The translations under genes and the position numbers were made by a program. From a virus: a stretch of DNA of 44,080 bases. Shown in pieces: positions 19,804 through 27,747 of the stretch. The DNA is taken from IMG/VR virus record IMGVR_UViG_3300012005_000013, positions 1 to 44,080 of that record; one strand, written 5' to 3'. Each line of letters opens with the position of its first letter. The stretch's first letter is position 1. The notes beneath the pieces were generated by a model. The model had not been told where the DNA came from. It did no database searches and saw only the letters and a list, made by a program, of their open reading frames with translations.

Positions 19804-21697
19804 TCAGCATGTCGGCGTCGCGGATGCTCTCGTTCAGCTTCACTCGGCGTATGCGGCGCGGGTGCTTTCGCTCCGTTCGGCGAGCATGGCGGCTGCGGAG
19901 CGCCTCGTTCGTAGCTCGCTGCCGGTCGCCGAGGTGTCGGCTGAGCAGATGCGAGCGGCGATGCGTAGTTTCTACTCGGTTTGGGTGCCGACGATCGATG
20001 CGTACGCGTCGCAGTCGAGCGTCGTCACGACGGCGTATGTGGAGCAGGCTGCTCGTGTCGTCGCGGCGTCGCGGGGAGTTGCGAACGCGGTTGGCAGCGT
20101 CGAGCCGAGCGGCGCGACGACGTCGACGACTCCAGCAGAGCCGCCGTCGATCACTCCTGCCGACTCGATGGTCGAGCAGACGACACGGAACGCGACCGCC
20201 GGCCCCGTCATCGAGGCGAACCGCAGCGAGAAGGCAGGCTTCTCGTGGCCGCAACTGACCGATCGCGTCGTCAATCGGGCTCGCGGCGGAGCGGCGTCGA
20301 TGATCGTCGCCGTCAGCCACAACGCTGGCGTCCGAGCCGCGAAGAGGAGCGGAGCGTTCGCGTCGTATATGCGTGTCGCGCAGTCCGGTGCCTGCGGCGC
20401 CTGCATGGCGATGAGCGGCACGTTCCAATCGATCCCAACCGTCGTCGAGTACCACCTGCACTGTGTCCTAGGCGACACGCTGGTAGAGGGGCCCGCGATT
20501 GGAGCGCATACCCGTCGGCAGTACGAAGGTCCTATCGTCGAAATCAGGACCGCCTCGGGCCAGTTCCTGTCCATCACCCCGAATCACCCGGTACTCACCC
20601 CTCGCGGCTGGGTTCCGGCTGGTCTCCTCCAGGAGGGCGACGAGGTAATCCGCGGCTCCGCTCTCGATCTGTTGGATGAGGTAGTCCCATACGAACAGCA
20701 CGGTCCAGCCTCGATCGAGCAGGTATGGAGTTCGGCGCAGGTGAGTCCGCTTGTCCGCGTGCCAGGAGCCTCCCAGAACTTCCACGGCGACGTCTTCGAC
20801 AGCGAAATCGAGGTTGTATCGGCCTACGGGCCACTCGCGCTCGAACTTGAGGCCGCGCTCGACGAGGAGATCGCGCATTCGCTGTTCGGCGCCGGACATC
20901 TGGACCGCATGCCGTCGCTCGTAGCGTCCTCGGGCGGCGTTCGCGACGACATCTTCAGACTTGACGTGTCCACGGATGGCGGCATGGGCTGGCTCGACGA
21001 GGGCGATTCGCTCTGCTGGCGTCATGCGCTCGAAGCGCAGACGGTTGGCGTCGCTGCCATTGCGGGGGACGATGCCTATCTCGGCCAGGCGATTGCAGAG
21101 AGTCGATCGGCTGACGCCGAGGTCCTTCGACATCTGGAGGAGGGATTCGCCTCGGTCGTACCGGACCTGGAGATCCTGGATGTTGACGGGAAGACGCCGA
21201 GTCCGCGCTTCGATCCCGTTACGGCGCAGGATGACGAAGACACAGCCGACGCTTACGCCGACCTCGGCCGCAGCCTCTGCGGCCGTCTTTCCGGAGCGGT
21301 AGAGACGGATCGCGTCATCTTCCTGAACAAGCGTCACTTTTCGGGTCACGTTTTCAACCTTGAGACGGCCGAGGGTTGGTACTCCGCTAACGAGATCATC
21401 GTATCAAACTGTCGTTGCAGCCTCATCTTCATCCCTGCCGGAGTCAATCGCGACGACTTCCCCGACGTTCCGACGCCGGAAGCGCGCTGGGCGGAGATGA
21501 CGATCGCTGAGCAGGACGCGACGTACGGCGCCGAAGCGGCGAAACTCGTCCGTGACGGCGACGTCCCGATCTCGGCGCTGATCGACCAGGGCGACCAGAG
21601 CGGGATGACGCACCAGTCGAGCCTCGAGCGGCTGCAGCGGATCGCCGCGGCTCGCAAGAACGCTGGGATCTCTTCGATCCCGCTAGGAGCGGCTTAG
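19793..21697 (+). CDS. MuF-like minor head protein interrupted by an intein
   Basis: The 634-aa precursor is an SPP1 gp7/MuF-type head morphogenesis protein. Its extein carries SGACGACMAMSGTF and, once the intein is removed, YHLHCRCSLIFIPAG: the conserved C-x-x-C ... H-x-x-C-x-C signature. Residues 224-539 are a 316-aa intein beginning at Cys (CVLGDTLVEG) and ending VSN before Cys+1. The spliced product would be 318 aa, normal for the family. The ATG at 19793 overlaps the portal gene by 11 bases, with AAGGGTGGG upstream. The extein role is capsid assembly or an internal head protein. Function of the head protein depends on splicing. Confidence 0.85.
   Translation: MTASQHVGVADALVQLHSAYAARVLSLRSASMAAAERLVRSSLPVAEVSAEQMRAAMRSFYSVWVPTIDAYASQSSVVTTAYVEQAARVVAASRGVANAVGSVEPSGATTSTTPAEPPSITPADSMVEQTTRNATAGPVIEANRSEKAGFSWPQLTDRVVNRARGGAASMIVAVSHNAGVRAAKRSGAFASYMRVAQSGACGACMAMSGTFQSIPTVVEYHLHCVLGDTLVEGPAIGAHTRRQYEGPIVEIRTASGQFLSITPNHPVLTPRGWVPAGLLQEGDEVIRGSALDLLDEVVPYEQHGPASIEQVWSSAQVSPLVRVPGASQNFHGDVFDSEIEVVSAYGPLALELEAALDEEIAHSLFGAGHLDRMPSLVASSGGVRDDIFRLDVSTDGGMGWLDEGDSLCWRHALEAQTVGVAAIAGDDAYLGQAIAESRSADAEVLRHLEEGFASVVPDLEILDVDGKTPSPRFDPVTAQDDEDTADAYADLGRSLCGRLSGAVETDRVIFLNKRHFSGHVFNLETAEGWYSANEIIVSNCRCSLIFIPAGVNRDDFPDVPTPEARWAEMTIAEQDATYGAEAAKLVRDGDVPISALIDQGDQSGMTHQSSLERLQRIAAARKNAGISSIPLGAA
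20462..21409 (+). mobile_element. Intein in the MuF H-x-H|C-R-C motif (316 aa)
   Basis: N-terminal splicing block A is CVLGDTLVEG; block B is LSITPNHPVLTPRGWVPAGL with T-x-x-H. Block F/G is GHVFNLETAEGWYSANEIIV, then SN, followed by Cys+1 at 21410. The penultimate residue is Ser instead of the usual His, a known variant. HINT parts occupy about 68 N-terminal and 35 C-terminal residues. The roughly 210 residues between have no LAGLIDADG, HNH or GIY-YIG motif in this frame. An endonuclease gene lies on the opposite strand instead. The precise site in an essential, conserved motif is typical of homing inteins. Confidence 0.9.
20468..21349 (-). CDS. Antisense Vsr/EDxHD-like homing endonuclease inside the intein
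   Basis: The 293-aa product has two N-terminal HTH modules (AIRLYRSGKTAAEAAAEVGV; DRGESLLQMSKDLGVSRSTL). Residues about 150-232 form a Vsr/DUF559-type nuclease of the PD-(D/E)XK superfamily: SGAEQRMRDLLVERGL, GRYNLDFAVEDVAVEVLGG, SWHADKRTHLRRTPYLLDRG and TVLFVWDYLIQQ. Conserved E, D, E, H and D are in place. The GTG at 21349 follows AAGG. Its codons are GC-ending and natural-looking. The stop TAG is the complement of the intein's third codon, CTA. The last 60 residues are antisense to the intein's N-terminal splicing blocks. It probably cuts intein-less MuF genes to spread the intein. Confidence 0.75.
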   Translation of the reverse strand: MTRKVTLVQEDDAIRLYRSGKTAAEAAAEVGVSVGCVFVILRRNGIEARTRRLPVNIQDLQVRYDRGESLLQMSKDLGVSRSTLCNRLAEIGIVPRNGSDANRLRFERMTPAERIALVEPAHAAIRGHVKSEDVVANAARGRYERRHAVQMSGAEQRMRDLLVERGLKFEREWPVGRYNLDFAVEDVAVEVLGGSWHADKRTHLRRTPYLLDRGWTVLFVWDYLIQQIESGAADYLVALLEETSRNPAARGEYRVIRGDGQELARGGPDFDDRTFVLPTGMRSNRGPLYQRVA

Positions 21698-21715
21698 GCC
21701 GCATCCGCACTGTGA

Positions 21716-21738
21716 CGCGTCGGCGCGATGCCGACGCG
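21716..21738. terminator. Hairpin between MuF and scaffold genes
   Basis: CGCGTCGGC (21716-21724) and GCCGACGCG (21730-21738) form a 9-bp perfect stem with a 5-base loop in the 68-base gap before the scaffold gene. It may terminate partially, or protect a downstream mRNA end so that scaffold and capsid are made in large amounts. Confidence 0.45.
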
Positions 21739-21765
21739 GGCAGCGGCATGCAAGGAGCAGACGCG

Positions 21766-22323
21766 ATGTCTGAGACCGACACGGGCGAGACGCCCGAACC
21801 AAAAACGAACGACGACGCCACCGATGGCGGCGACGCTGCGCGCGACGCGCTGCCCGCTCCGATCAAGGCGATCATCGACAAGGAACGAGCAGCGTCCGCG
21901 AAGGCTGCGAAGGATGCGCGCGACGCGCAATCCCAGCTCGCCGAGGCTCGGAAGCTGATCAAGTCGCACGAAGACGCAGGCAAGAGTGACGCTCAGCGCG
22001 TCGAGGATCGGATCCGAGACGCGGAGACGCGCGCGGAGACGGCCGAGAAGCTCGCCAACGAGGCGAGCGTCAGGCTTCTCCGCGTCGGGATCGCCGCGAA
22101 AGTCGGTCTCCCACCCGACCTCGCAGAGCGCCTCCAGGGCGACGACGAAGCATCCGTGACGAAGGACGCCGAGAAGCTCGCAGAGCTCGTCGGTGGTCGT
22201 CGGATCGGCGGTATCGGAGTCGGCACTGGCGGCAGTAAGCCAAACCGTTCGGCGCCCAGCGACCCGTACGCGGAGTTGTCTGCCGGCGTCTTCGAGCGGA
22301 TCAAACAGATGAAGAGGTTCTAG
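21766..22323 (+). CDS. Scaffolding protein
   Basis: The 185-aa protein is acidic at the start and has a long coiled coil (AAKDARDAQSQLAEARKLIK, then IRDAETRAETAEKLANEASV). It ends in a short basic helix (ERIKQMKRF), the usual layout of tailed-phage scaffolds that bind the capsid through the C-terminus. It lies directly before the major capsid gene. I place the start at the ATG at 21766 because AAGGAG precedes it; the in-frame ATGs upstream lie in the hairpin region. Confidence 0.8.
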   Translation: MSETDTGETPEPKTNDDATDGGDAARDALPAPIKAIIDKERAASAKAAKDARDAQSQLAEARKLIKSHEDAGKSDAQRVEDRIRDAETRAETAEKLANEASVRLLRVGIAAKVGLPPDLAERLQGDDEASVTKDAEKLAELVGGRRIGGIGVGTGGSKPNRSAPSDPYAELSAGVFERIKQMKRF

Positions 22324-22326
22324 CTC

Positions 22327-23253
22327 ATGGCGTACTACCAGATCTCAGACTTCGGGTCGCCCCCCGACAATTACGCATGGTTGAAGTCGGACTTCGTGTC
22401 GCAGGCTCTGATCCAGGGTCTTCGCCGCGACTCGGCGCTGATGTCGGTGTCGAACATTCAGCCGACCGACGCGCAGGCCGTCACGATCCCGGTGTTCATC
22501 GGCGGGATGACGGTCGGTCCCGTCGCTGAAGGCGCGGTCAAGCCGACGACGAAGGCCACGGCGTCGTCGCTCGACATCGCGGTCAAGAAGTGGGCCGGGA
22601 TCATCCCGTTCACCGATGAGACGCTGCGGTTTGCTCGTCAGGATCCGACGCAGCTGATCACGCAGGACATGCTGAAGGCTTTCCCGTACGCCTACGACGC
22701 GCATGGCCTCGGCTATTCGGCCGGCACGCCGATCACGTCGACGTTCTCGAACAATCTCGGAGCGTGCACGCAGACGCTCGAGTTGCCCGCGTCGCCCGGC
22801 GACGTATTCGCAACCACGGTCTCGCAGGCGATGGCGCTGCTCCGCGCGAACGGCTACCAGGCCGACGCCGTCGTCGCTTCAAGCGACATCGAAGGCTACC
22901 TCCGCGACCAGCGCAAGTCGTTCGACGTCACGAGCCCGGTCTACACCGAGGGCTACTCGGCCGCTCCGACGGAGATCTACGGCCTGCCGATCGTGTACAC
23001 GTCGAACCTGTCCGCGTTCCCGGCTGGCACCGGCAAGGTCGCCGCGTTCGTCGGCGCGTTCAAGACGAACAGCCTGTTCAAGGAGGCGCTCCAGATCACG
23101 GTCGACGTCGACGACCGCTCCGCGATCACGCTCGGCGGGGTTCTGACTTCGATGTGGGAGTCGAACTTGACCGCTCTGCGGTTCGAGTCGTTCCTCGGCT
23201 ACGCACCGTTCGACCTGAACCGCGCATTCGTCAAGATCACCAACGCCGTCTGA
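22327..23253 (+). CDS. Major capsid protein (HK97 fold)
   Basis: The 308-aa protein fits the HK97-fold capsid: VTIPVFIGGMTVGPVAEGAV (E-loop and start of the P-domain), KWAGIIPFTDETLRFARQDP, a spine helix with DVFATTVSQAMALLRANGYQ, and the IYGLPIVYTSNLSA and SALRFESFLGYAPFDLNRAF-like end. There is no N-terminal delta domain, which is expected with a separate scaffold gene. An AGAGG motif precedes the ATG. It forms the icosahedral shell. Confidence 0.9.
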   Translation: MAYYQISDFGSPPDNYAWLKSDFVSQALIQGLRRDSALMSVSNIQPTDAQAVTIPVFIGGMTVGPVAEGAVKPTTKATASSLDIAVKKWAGIIPFTDETLRFARQDPTQLITQDMLKAFPYAYDAHGLGYSAGTPITSTFSNNLGACTQTLELPASPGDVFATTVSQAMALLRANGYQADAVVASSDIEGYLRDQRKSFDVTSPVYTEGYSAAPTEIYGLPIVYTSNLSAFPAGTGKVAAFVGAFKTNSLFKEALQITVDVDDRSAITLGGVLTSMWESNLTALRFESFLGYAPFDLNRAFVKITNAV

Positions 23254-23271
23254 TAGGCGAGAGGAAGCATC

Positions 23272-23574
23272 ATGAGCGCAGCCACACTCCGGATCGAGGA
23301 GATCGCCGCACGCTGGCGATCAGCCATCGAGGCAGGCGTCGCCGCCGACTTCGAGGGTTTCCGAGGTCAGATCCTCCACCTCGTCGAGGCCGCTAAGGCG
23401 GAGGGCGTATCGAAGTCAGAGATCGACTCTGTGACGAGCGGATTGTCGCTCGACGCAGAGCAGGCGAAGCCAGGTGACGACGCTCCGACGCCGGCTGCGC
23501 GACGAACGAAGAAGCCGGCTGGCACGCCGGATCACGTAGCGGATAACGTGATCACCAGCGGAGACGCGGCGTAG
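23272..23574 (+). CDS. Hypothetical head protein (100 aa)
   Basis: GAGGAAG precedes the ATG at 23272. The N-terminal half is helical (RIEEIAARWRSAIEAGVAAD) and the C-terminal half is Lys/Ala/Pro-rich and probably flexible. Its position between capsid and connector suggests a head-associated role. No family is recognised. Confidence 0.55.
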   Translation: MSAATLRIEEIAARWRSAIEAGVAADFEGFRGQILHLVEAAKAEGVSKSEIDSVTSGLSLDAEQAKPGDDAPTPAARRTKKPAGTPDHVADNVITSGDAA

Positions 23575-23577
23575 CCA

Positions 23578-24057
23578 GTGCCGACTGCGGACTACACGCC
23601 GTCAACGAGTCGCGTGGCGCGGATCATGCGCAGCCGCACACGCGACTCGGACGGAAACGTCGTCGGCGACTTCACGACGATCACGAGCCCGACGGTCGAC
23701 GTCGTCTCCGACATCGTCGGCCAGGCCGCCGACGAGGTCTCGATCGTGATCGGCGAGACGATACCGACCAGGCTCTTTCGAGCCGCTGAGAGTCTCGTCG
23801 CTCTCCGCGCCGCGATGCTCGTCGAGTTGTCGTACTGGCCGGAACAGCTCAGCCACGACGCCAGCCCCTACAACGCGTACGCCTCTCAGTACAAGGACGG
23901 GATGACGGCGCTCCAGGCGCGAATCAACGACTACCTGACAGCGGACGGCTCTACGAGCACCGGCTGGAGTGGCATCGGCGGCATCGCGACGTCATCCGCT
24001 CACGCGACCACGTTCCCGCTTCCGCTGCCCGTCTACGACTTGGACACGCCCGCATGA
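23578..24057 (+). CDS. Head-tail connector protein (gp6-like adaptor)
   Basis: The 159-aa protein sits in the adaptor position between capsid and tail-completion genes. It has helices typical of connector proteins (AAESLVALRAAMLVELSYWP, YKDGMTALQARINDYL). It would bind below the portal. The start is a GTG at 23578 with GGAG a little far upstream. Assigned mainly from gene order and size. Confidence 0.6.
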   Translation: MPTADYTPSTSRVARIMRSRTRDSDGNVVGDFTTITSPTVDVVSDIVGQAADEVSIVIGETIPTRLFRAAESLVALRAAMLVELSYWPEQLSHDASPYNAYASQYKDGMTALQARINDYLTADGSTSTGWSGIGGIATSSAHATTFPLPLPVYDLDTPA

Positions 24058-24494
24058 GGGTCGACATTGAACGCAACGGCTTCACGAAGACGATCCGCAA
24101 GCTGGAAGGGATGGAGGGCCTCACGATGGACCTCCGTCCCGCCTGGCGGCGGATCATGGTCGACGCCGCGAGCATGGAGGAAGCCCGATTCAAGTCGCGT
24201 GGTAACCACGTCTGGAAGCCGCTCGAAGCGAAGACGATCCGGCGTAAGCATGGCGACGACCGGATCAACATCCGGACGGGCGAGCTGCTCGCGACGCTGA
24301 CCGACAAGTCGAACACGTCGAGCCAAGACGGAGCGATCCGGCGGTGGGACGCCCAGTCGATGACGTTCGGGTCGAACATCCACCAAGCCCAGTACGCGAA
24401 CCGGCGTCGGAGCCTGATCTTCGCTCCCCAGTCGCGTCTCCGTTCGTGGGCTCGGATCGTCGAGGATCACATCCTCGACGGGTGGCGTGAGTGA
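24054..24494 (+). CDS. Tail completion / virion morphogenesis protein
   Basis: The 146-aa protein has the pattern of phage virion morphogenesis proteins: RPAWRRIMVDAASMEEARFK, WKPLEAKTIRRKHGDDRI, the NIRTGELLATLTDKSNTSSQ region and a FGSNIHQAQYANRRR segment. Such proteins link the tail to the head neck. ATGA overlap start. Confidence 0.7.
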   Translation: MRVDIERNGFTKTIRKLEGMEGLTMDLRPAWRRIMVDAASMEEARFKSRGNHVWKPLEAKTIRRKHGDDRINIRTGELLATLTDKSNTSSQDGAIRRWDAQSMTFGSNIHQAQYANRRRSLIFAPQSRLRSWARIVEDHILDGWRE

Positions 24495-25093
24495 CGGATT
24501 TCGCTCATGTGGTGCTCGTCACCGACATCGAAACGGCCGTCGAGTCGACGCTGAAGCGGTGGATCGGAGAGTACGTCCGCCTGGTCGAGCGCCAGCAGGG
24601 ATTGACGGCTGGGTTGAAGCCGCTGCCGAAGTCGTGGCGCGTCGACACCGTCGCCGAGAAGTGGCCCGAAGACCAGTTGCCGAGCGTGATGATCATCTCG
24701 CCCGGCACGTTCTCCGAACCACAAGAAGACGGCAGCGGCGAGTATTACGCGTGGTGGAGCATCGGCGTCGGTTGTCTCGCCTCTGCTCCGGACAGCCAAG
24801 CGGCTCGTTTAAACGCGGCGATCTACACCGCCGCTATCCGTGATTGTCTCGTCAACAACCAGACGCTCGGCGGCCTCGCCGAAGGCGTCACATGGCTCCG
24901 CGAGTCCTACAACCTCGCCGAGATCACGAGTGATCGTACGCTCGTCGGCGGCATCGCCGAGTTCAGCGTCCGCGTCGCTAGCGTCGTGACGTGGACGAGT
25001 CCCGCGACGGATCCGCGATCCGATCCGACCCCACCCTGGATCGTCGACCCGATTGTCGAGTCGACGCAGATCACTATGGAGAAGACCGTATGA
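24491..25093 (+). CDS. Tail terminator-like protein
   Basis: The 200-aa protein lies between tail completion and sheath genes, where the tail terminator is expected. Its beta-rich core (LPSVMIISPGTFSEPQED, GIAEFSVRVASVVTWTSP) and N-terminal helix (DIETAVESTLKRWIGEYVRL) fit that family's mixed fold. Terminators cap the tube when it reaches full length. The call comes from order plus fold pattern. Starts at the GTG of a GTGA overlap. Confidence 0.6.
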   Translation: MTDFAHVVLVTDIETAVESTLKRWIGEYVRLVERQQGLTAGLKPLPKSWRVDTVAEKWPEDQLPSVMIISPGTFSEPQEDGSGEYYAWWSIGVGCLASAPDSQAARLNAAIYTAAIRDCLVNNQTLGGLAEGVTWLRESYNLAEITSDRTLVGGIAEFSVRVASVVTWTSPATDPRSDPTPPWIVDPIVESTQITMEKTV

Positions 25094-25287
25094 GCGCCAA
25101 GAGGGCTGCTCGTGTGCGTGGTCTCGCGCCGACCGATACCGGATCCGGCGTCTACCCGCACGGAGAGCACGTCAATCTCGATCCCAGCGATGAGCATGTC
25201 AAGCGTCTCCTCGACGCGGGGCAGATCGAGTGGGTCAACGTCGAAGAAGAGTCCAAGCCTCGAGCCGGAAAGGCGGGTGACGCCTGA
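25090..25287 (+). CDS. Small hypothetical protein before the sheath (65 aa)
   Basis: The ATG at 25090 lies in an ATGA overlap. The product starts basic (SAKRAARVRGLAP), then has EHVKRLLDAGQIEWVNVEEE, a pattern seen in small proteins that precede tail sheath genes. Role unknown. Confidence 0.55.
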   Translation: MSAKRAARVRGLAPTDTGSGVYPHGEHVNLDPSDEHVKRLLDAGQIEWVNVEEESKPRAGKAGDA

Positions 25288-26732
25288 TGCCCCGGCCTGG
25301 CGTTGACGTCCAGCAGACCAGTCGCCCCGCACCGCGTGGGCCGCTGAATAACACCGCGACGCTGTTCATCGTCGGTAAGACGACCAGCGGACGCGTCGAC
25401 ATCGCGGTTCCCGTTCACGGGATCGCCGAGTTCGAGCAGAACTTCGGCGTGCGCCGCTCAGACAGCGGGCTCTGGGATTTCCTCGACGAGCACTTCCGCG
25501 AGGGCGGAGCCCTGGCGTATGTGGGCCGAGTTGTCGGCCCCGCGGCGACCGTCGCGACGCTGACGATCGGCCTCACGACCGGCGTCCAGATCAACGCTTC
25601 CGGGCCTGGCCCGGCGGGATCCCTCTACTCCGTCGGCGTCGTCGCCGGAACGATCGCCGGGACGATCGCATACCAGATCACCGGACCGAACAGCTACATC
25701 GAGCAGTCGCCCGACTTCGCCGCCACCGGCTCCAACGCCGACGCCGCGAACTGGTCGCAGCAGTCTCCGACGATCCGAATCATCGCGCTCGGAACCGTCA
25801 CGCCACCCGTCACCGCCGCCGCTCCGCTCGTCGGCGGCACCGAGGACACGTCGAACATCACCGAAGTGCAGTACGGCGACATGTTGCCGCTCTTCCTCCG
25901 CGATTACGGTCCCGGCCAGGTCGAGTTCGCCGACCTCACGACGAGCGCCGCGCACGCGCTGCTCGTCGCGCATGTCGGTCCGTACAATCGGTGCACCGTC
26001 TTGCAGGCTCCGAGCGGGTCGACTCAGTCGGCGGTCCAGACGCTCGTCGCGTCGGCGCAGACGTCGGCTGGCGTTGATTCGTGGCGCGTTGCGATGGCGC
26101 CGCAGTGGGCGGTCATCCCCGGCCTCGCGCCGTTGCAGACGCGGCTCGTGCCGTACTCGGCGGTCCTGACCGGTCAGATCGCCAGGACCGACGCGGCGTT
26201 CAACGTCGGCACGCCACCCGCCGGGCCTGACCGCGGATCGAGCGTCTACGCGATCGCGCTCGACGTCAACTACAACGACGTGACCATCGCCGCGCTGAAC
26301 ACGAGCGGCGTCATCACCGCGAAGATCGCGTCGGGCGGAGTCGCCACCTGGGGATACCGCTCGATCGCGAACCCGTCGACGTACCCGCAGTACCGCGAGT
26401 TCTCGGGCAACCGCGCGACGATGGCGATCCAATCCGACCTCGAAGCGGTCGCGTTGACGCACCTGTTCCGCGTCATCGACGGCCGAGGACACGAGATCAC
26501 GGACTTCGCGCTCGACATCCAGAGCGTCCTACTCGACTACTGGAACGACGACGTGCTCTTCGGCGACACCGCCGCCGACGCGTTCTCGGTCTCCGCAGGA
26601 CCAACAATCAACACGCCGACGACGATCGCGAACGGCGAGCTGCACGCAATCGTGATGCTCCACACCAGCCCATTCGCTGAGTGGGTACAGCTCAACATCG
26701 TCAAGGTCAAGAGCCAGGAGGCGGTCTCCTAA
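25287..26732 (+). CDS. Tail sheath protein
   Basis: The 481-aa protein has the sheath family N-terminus (GPLNNTATLFIVGKTTSGRV, followed by EFEQNFGVR), a variable middle, and a conserved C-terminus (TIANGELHAIVMLHTSPFAE, then WVQLNIVKV). It shows that the tail is contractile. The middle domains (about 90-200) look like surface insertions. ATG at 25287 overlaps the previous stop by one base; the stop overlaps the tube gene. Confidence 0.9.
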   Translation: MPRPGVDVQQTSRPAPRGPLNNTATLFIVGKTTSGRVDIAVPVHGIAEFEQNFGVRRSDSGLWDFLDEHFREGGALAYVGRVVGPAATVATLTIGLTTGVQINASGPGPAGSLYSVGVVAGTIAGTIAYQITGPNSYIEQSPDFAATGSNADAANWSQQSPTIRIIALGTVTPPVTAAAPLVGGTEDTSNITEVQYGDMLPLFLRDYGPGQVEFADLTTSAAHALLVAHVGPYNRCTVLQAPSGSTQSAVQTLVASAQTSAGVDSWRVAMAPQWAVIPGLAPLQTRLVPYSAVLTGQIARTDAAFNVGTPPAGPDRGSSVYAIALDVNYNDVTIAALNTSGVITAKIASGGVATWGYRSIANPSTYPQYREFSGNRATMAIQSDLEAVALTHLFRVIDGRGHEITDFALDIQSVLLDYWNDDVLFGDTAADAFSVSAGPTINTPTTIANGELHAIVMLHTSPFAEWVQLNIVKVKSQEAVS

Positions 26733-27157
26733 TGAGCGGCAGCGTAGAGAAGCAGCGACTCGTCACCGTCAGCGTGGAGGGCGTCGCGATGGATTCGAAT
26801 CCGTGGAGCGACGTCACCGGCGGCGACTTCACCTCGGACGAGACGAAGTTCACGCCCGGCGGTCTCGCCGTCGAAGAGTCCTACGGCGGGACGCAGCACG
26901 CGTCGAACCCGACGGTCATGCGCGAGGTCAACCTGACGCGAGACATGGCGATGATCAAGGCGCTGAAGGCTGTTCGCGGCCGCGCGCAGGCGACGGTGAA
27001 GATCGTCTGGATCGACATGGACAAGAACGTCATCGCGAACTCCGAAACCCTCTACAAGGGCGTCCTGATGACGGTGACCGAGGCGCCGTACTCGTCGACT
27101 TCGGCGAACGTCGCGAAGCTCAGCCTCGTCATCTCAGCGAACGGACAGTCAGGGTGA
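26732..27157 (+). CDS. Tail tube protein
   Basis: The 141-aa protein directly follows the sheath. Its strands (QRLVTVSVEGVAMDSNPWSD, TKFTPGGLAVEES, VIANSETLYKGVLMTVTEAP) fit the two-sheet tube fold of contractile tails. It polymerises on the tape measure into the inner tube. TAATG overlap with the sheath gene. Confidence 0.8.
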   Translation: MSGSVEKQRLVTVSVEGVAMDSNPWSDVTGGDFTSDETKFTPGGLAVEESYGGTQHASNPTVMREVNLTRDMAMIKALKAVRGRAQATVKIVWIDMDKNVIANSETLYKGVLMTVTEAPYSSTSANVAKLSLVISANGQSG

Positions 27158-27747
27158 GCGGCATCAAAGATACCGGAGTCTTCGCTCGTGTGAAGGCGGA
27201 TCGAGACGCCGAAGCGCAGGAGAAGCACCTCGACGTCGCGATCCCCGGATTCGAGGCGAGCGGCCTCTATATCCGCGTCCGGCCGACGGAGTACAAGCGG
27301 ACGCTGGACCTCGTGACGCGAGCCCAGCGCGCCGGGACGGATCCTGCGAAGCTCGTCGCCGCGACGATCGATCTGATCATCGCGGCGACGGAACAGTTGA
27401 TGATCGAGACGGCGGATGGCGTTCTGGCGCCGTTCGGCGACGTGATCGCGCTTGATCCTGATGTGCCGGAGGAGATCCGTTCGAGGTACGGCGCGGATTC
27501 CGCTCCCGCTTCGTGGGATCCGCGGCTCGCGGACCTGTTCGGCATCAACGCCGTCGAGGACGGTAAGGGCTTCCGGGTCCGTCGCGTCGTCTCGGGTCTG
27601 ATCGTCCAGGGCGTCGGGCAAGAGTCGAAGATCGTCAGTCTCGGCAACGAGATCATCTCGTGGATCGCAGGCGTCAACTCGGACGCTTCGCAAGCCGCGG
27701 TCGCGAATCGTCTCGGCGCTGAGGATGACGACGAGTACGACGAGTGA
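27154..27747 (+). CDS. Tail assembly chaperone-like protein
   Basis: The 197-aa protein sits between the tube and tape measure, the chaperone position. It has an ATIDLIIAATEQLMIETADG helix and an acidic C-terminus (RLGAEDDDEYDE). The GTG lies in a GTGA overlap. The expected partner is the next small gene; the usual -1 slip site joining such pairs is not evident. Confidence 0.65.
   Translation: MSGIKDTGVFARVKADRDAEAQEKHLDVAIPGFEASGLYIRVRPTEYKRTLDLVTRAQRAGTDPAKLVAATIDLIIAATEQLMIETADGVLAPFGDVIALDPDVPEEIRSRYGADSAPASWDPRLADLFGINAVEDGKGFRVRRVVSGLIVQGVGQESKIVSLGNEIISWIAGVNSDASQAAVANRLGAEDDDEYDE

Noticed and set aside
20660-21300. LAGLIDADG or HNH endonuclease in the sense frame of the intein
   Set aside because: Neither motif is present; the sense segment looks like unselected translation of the opposite-strand gene.
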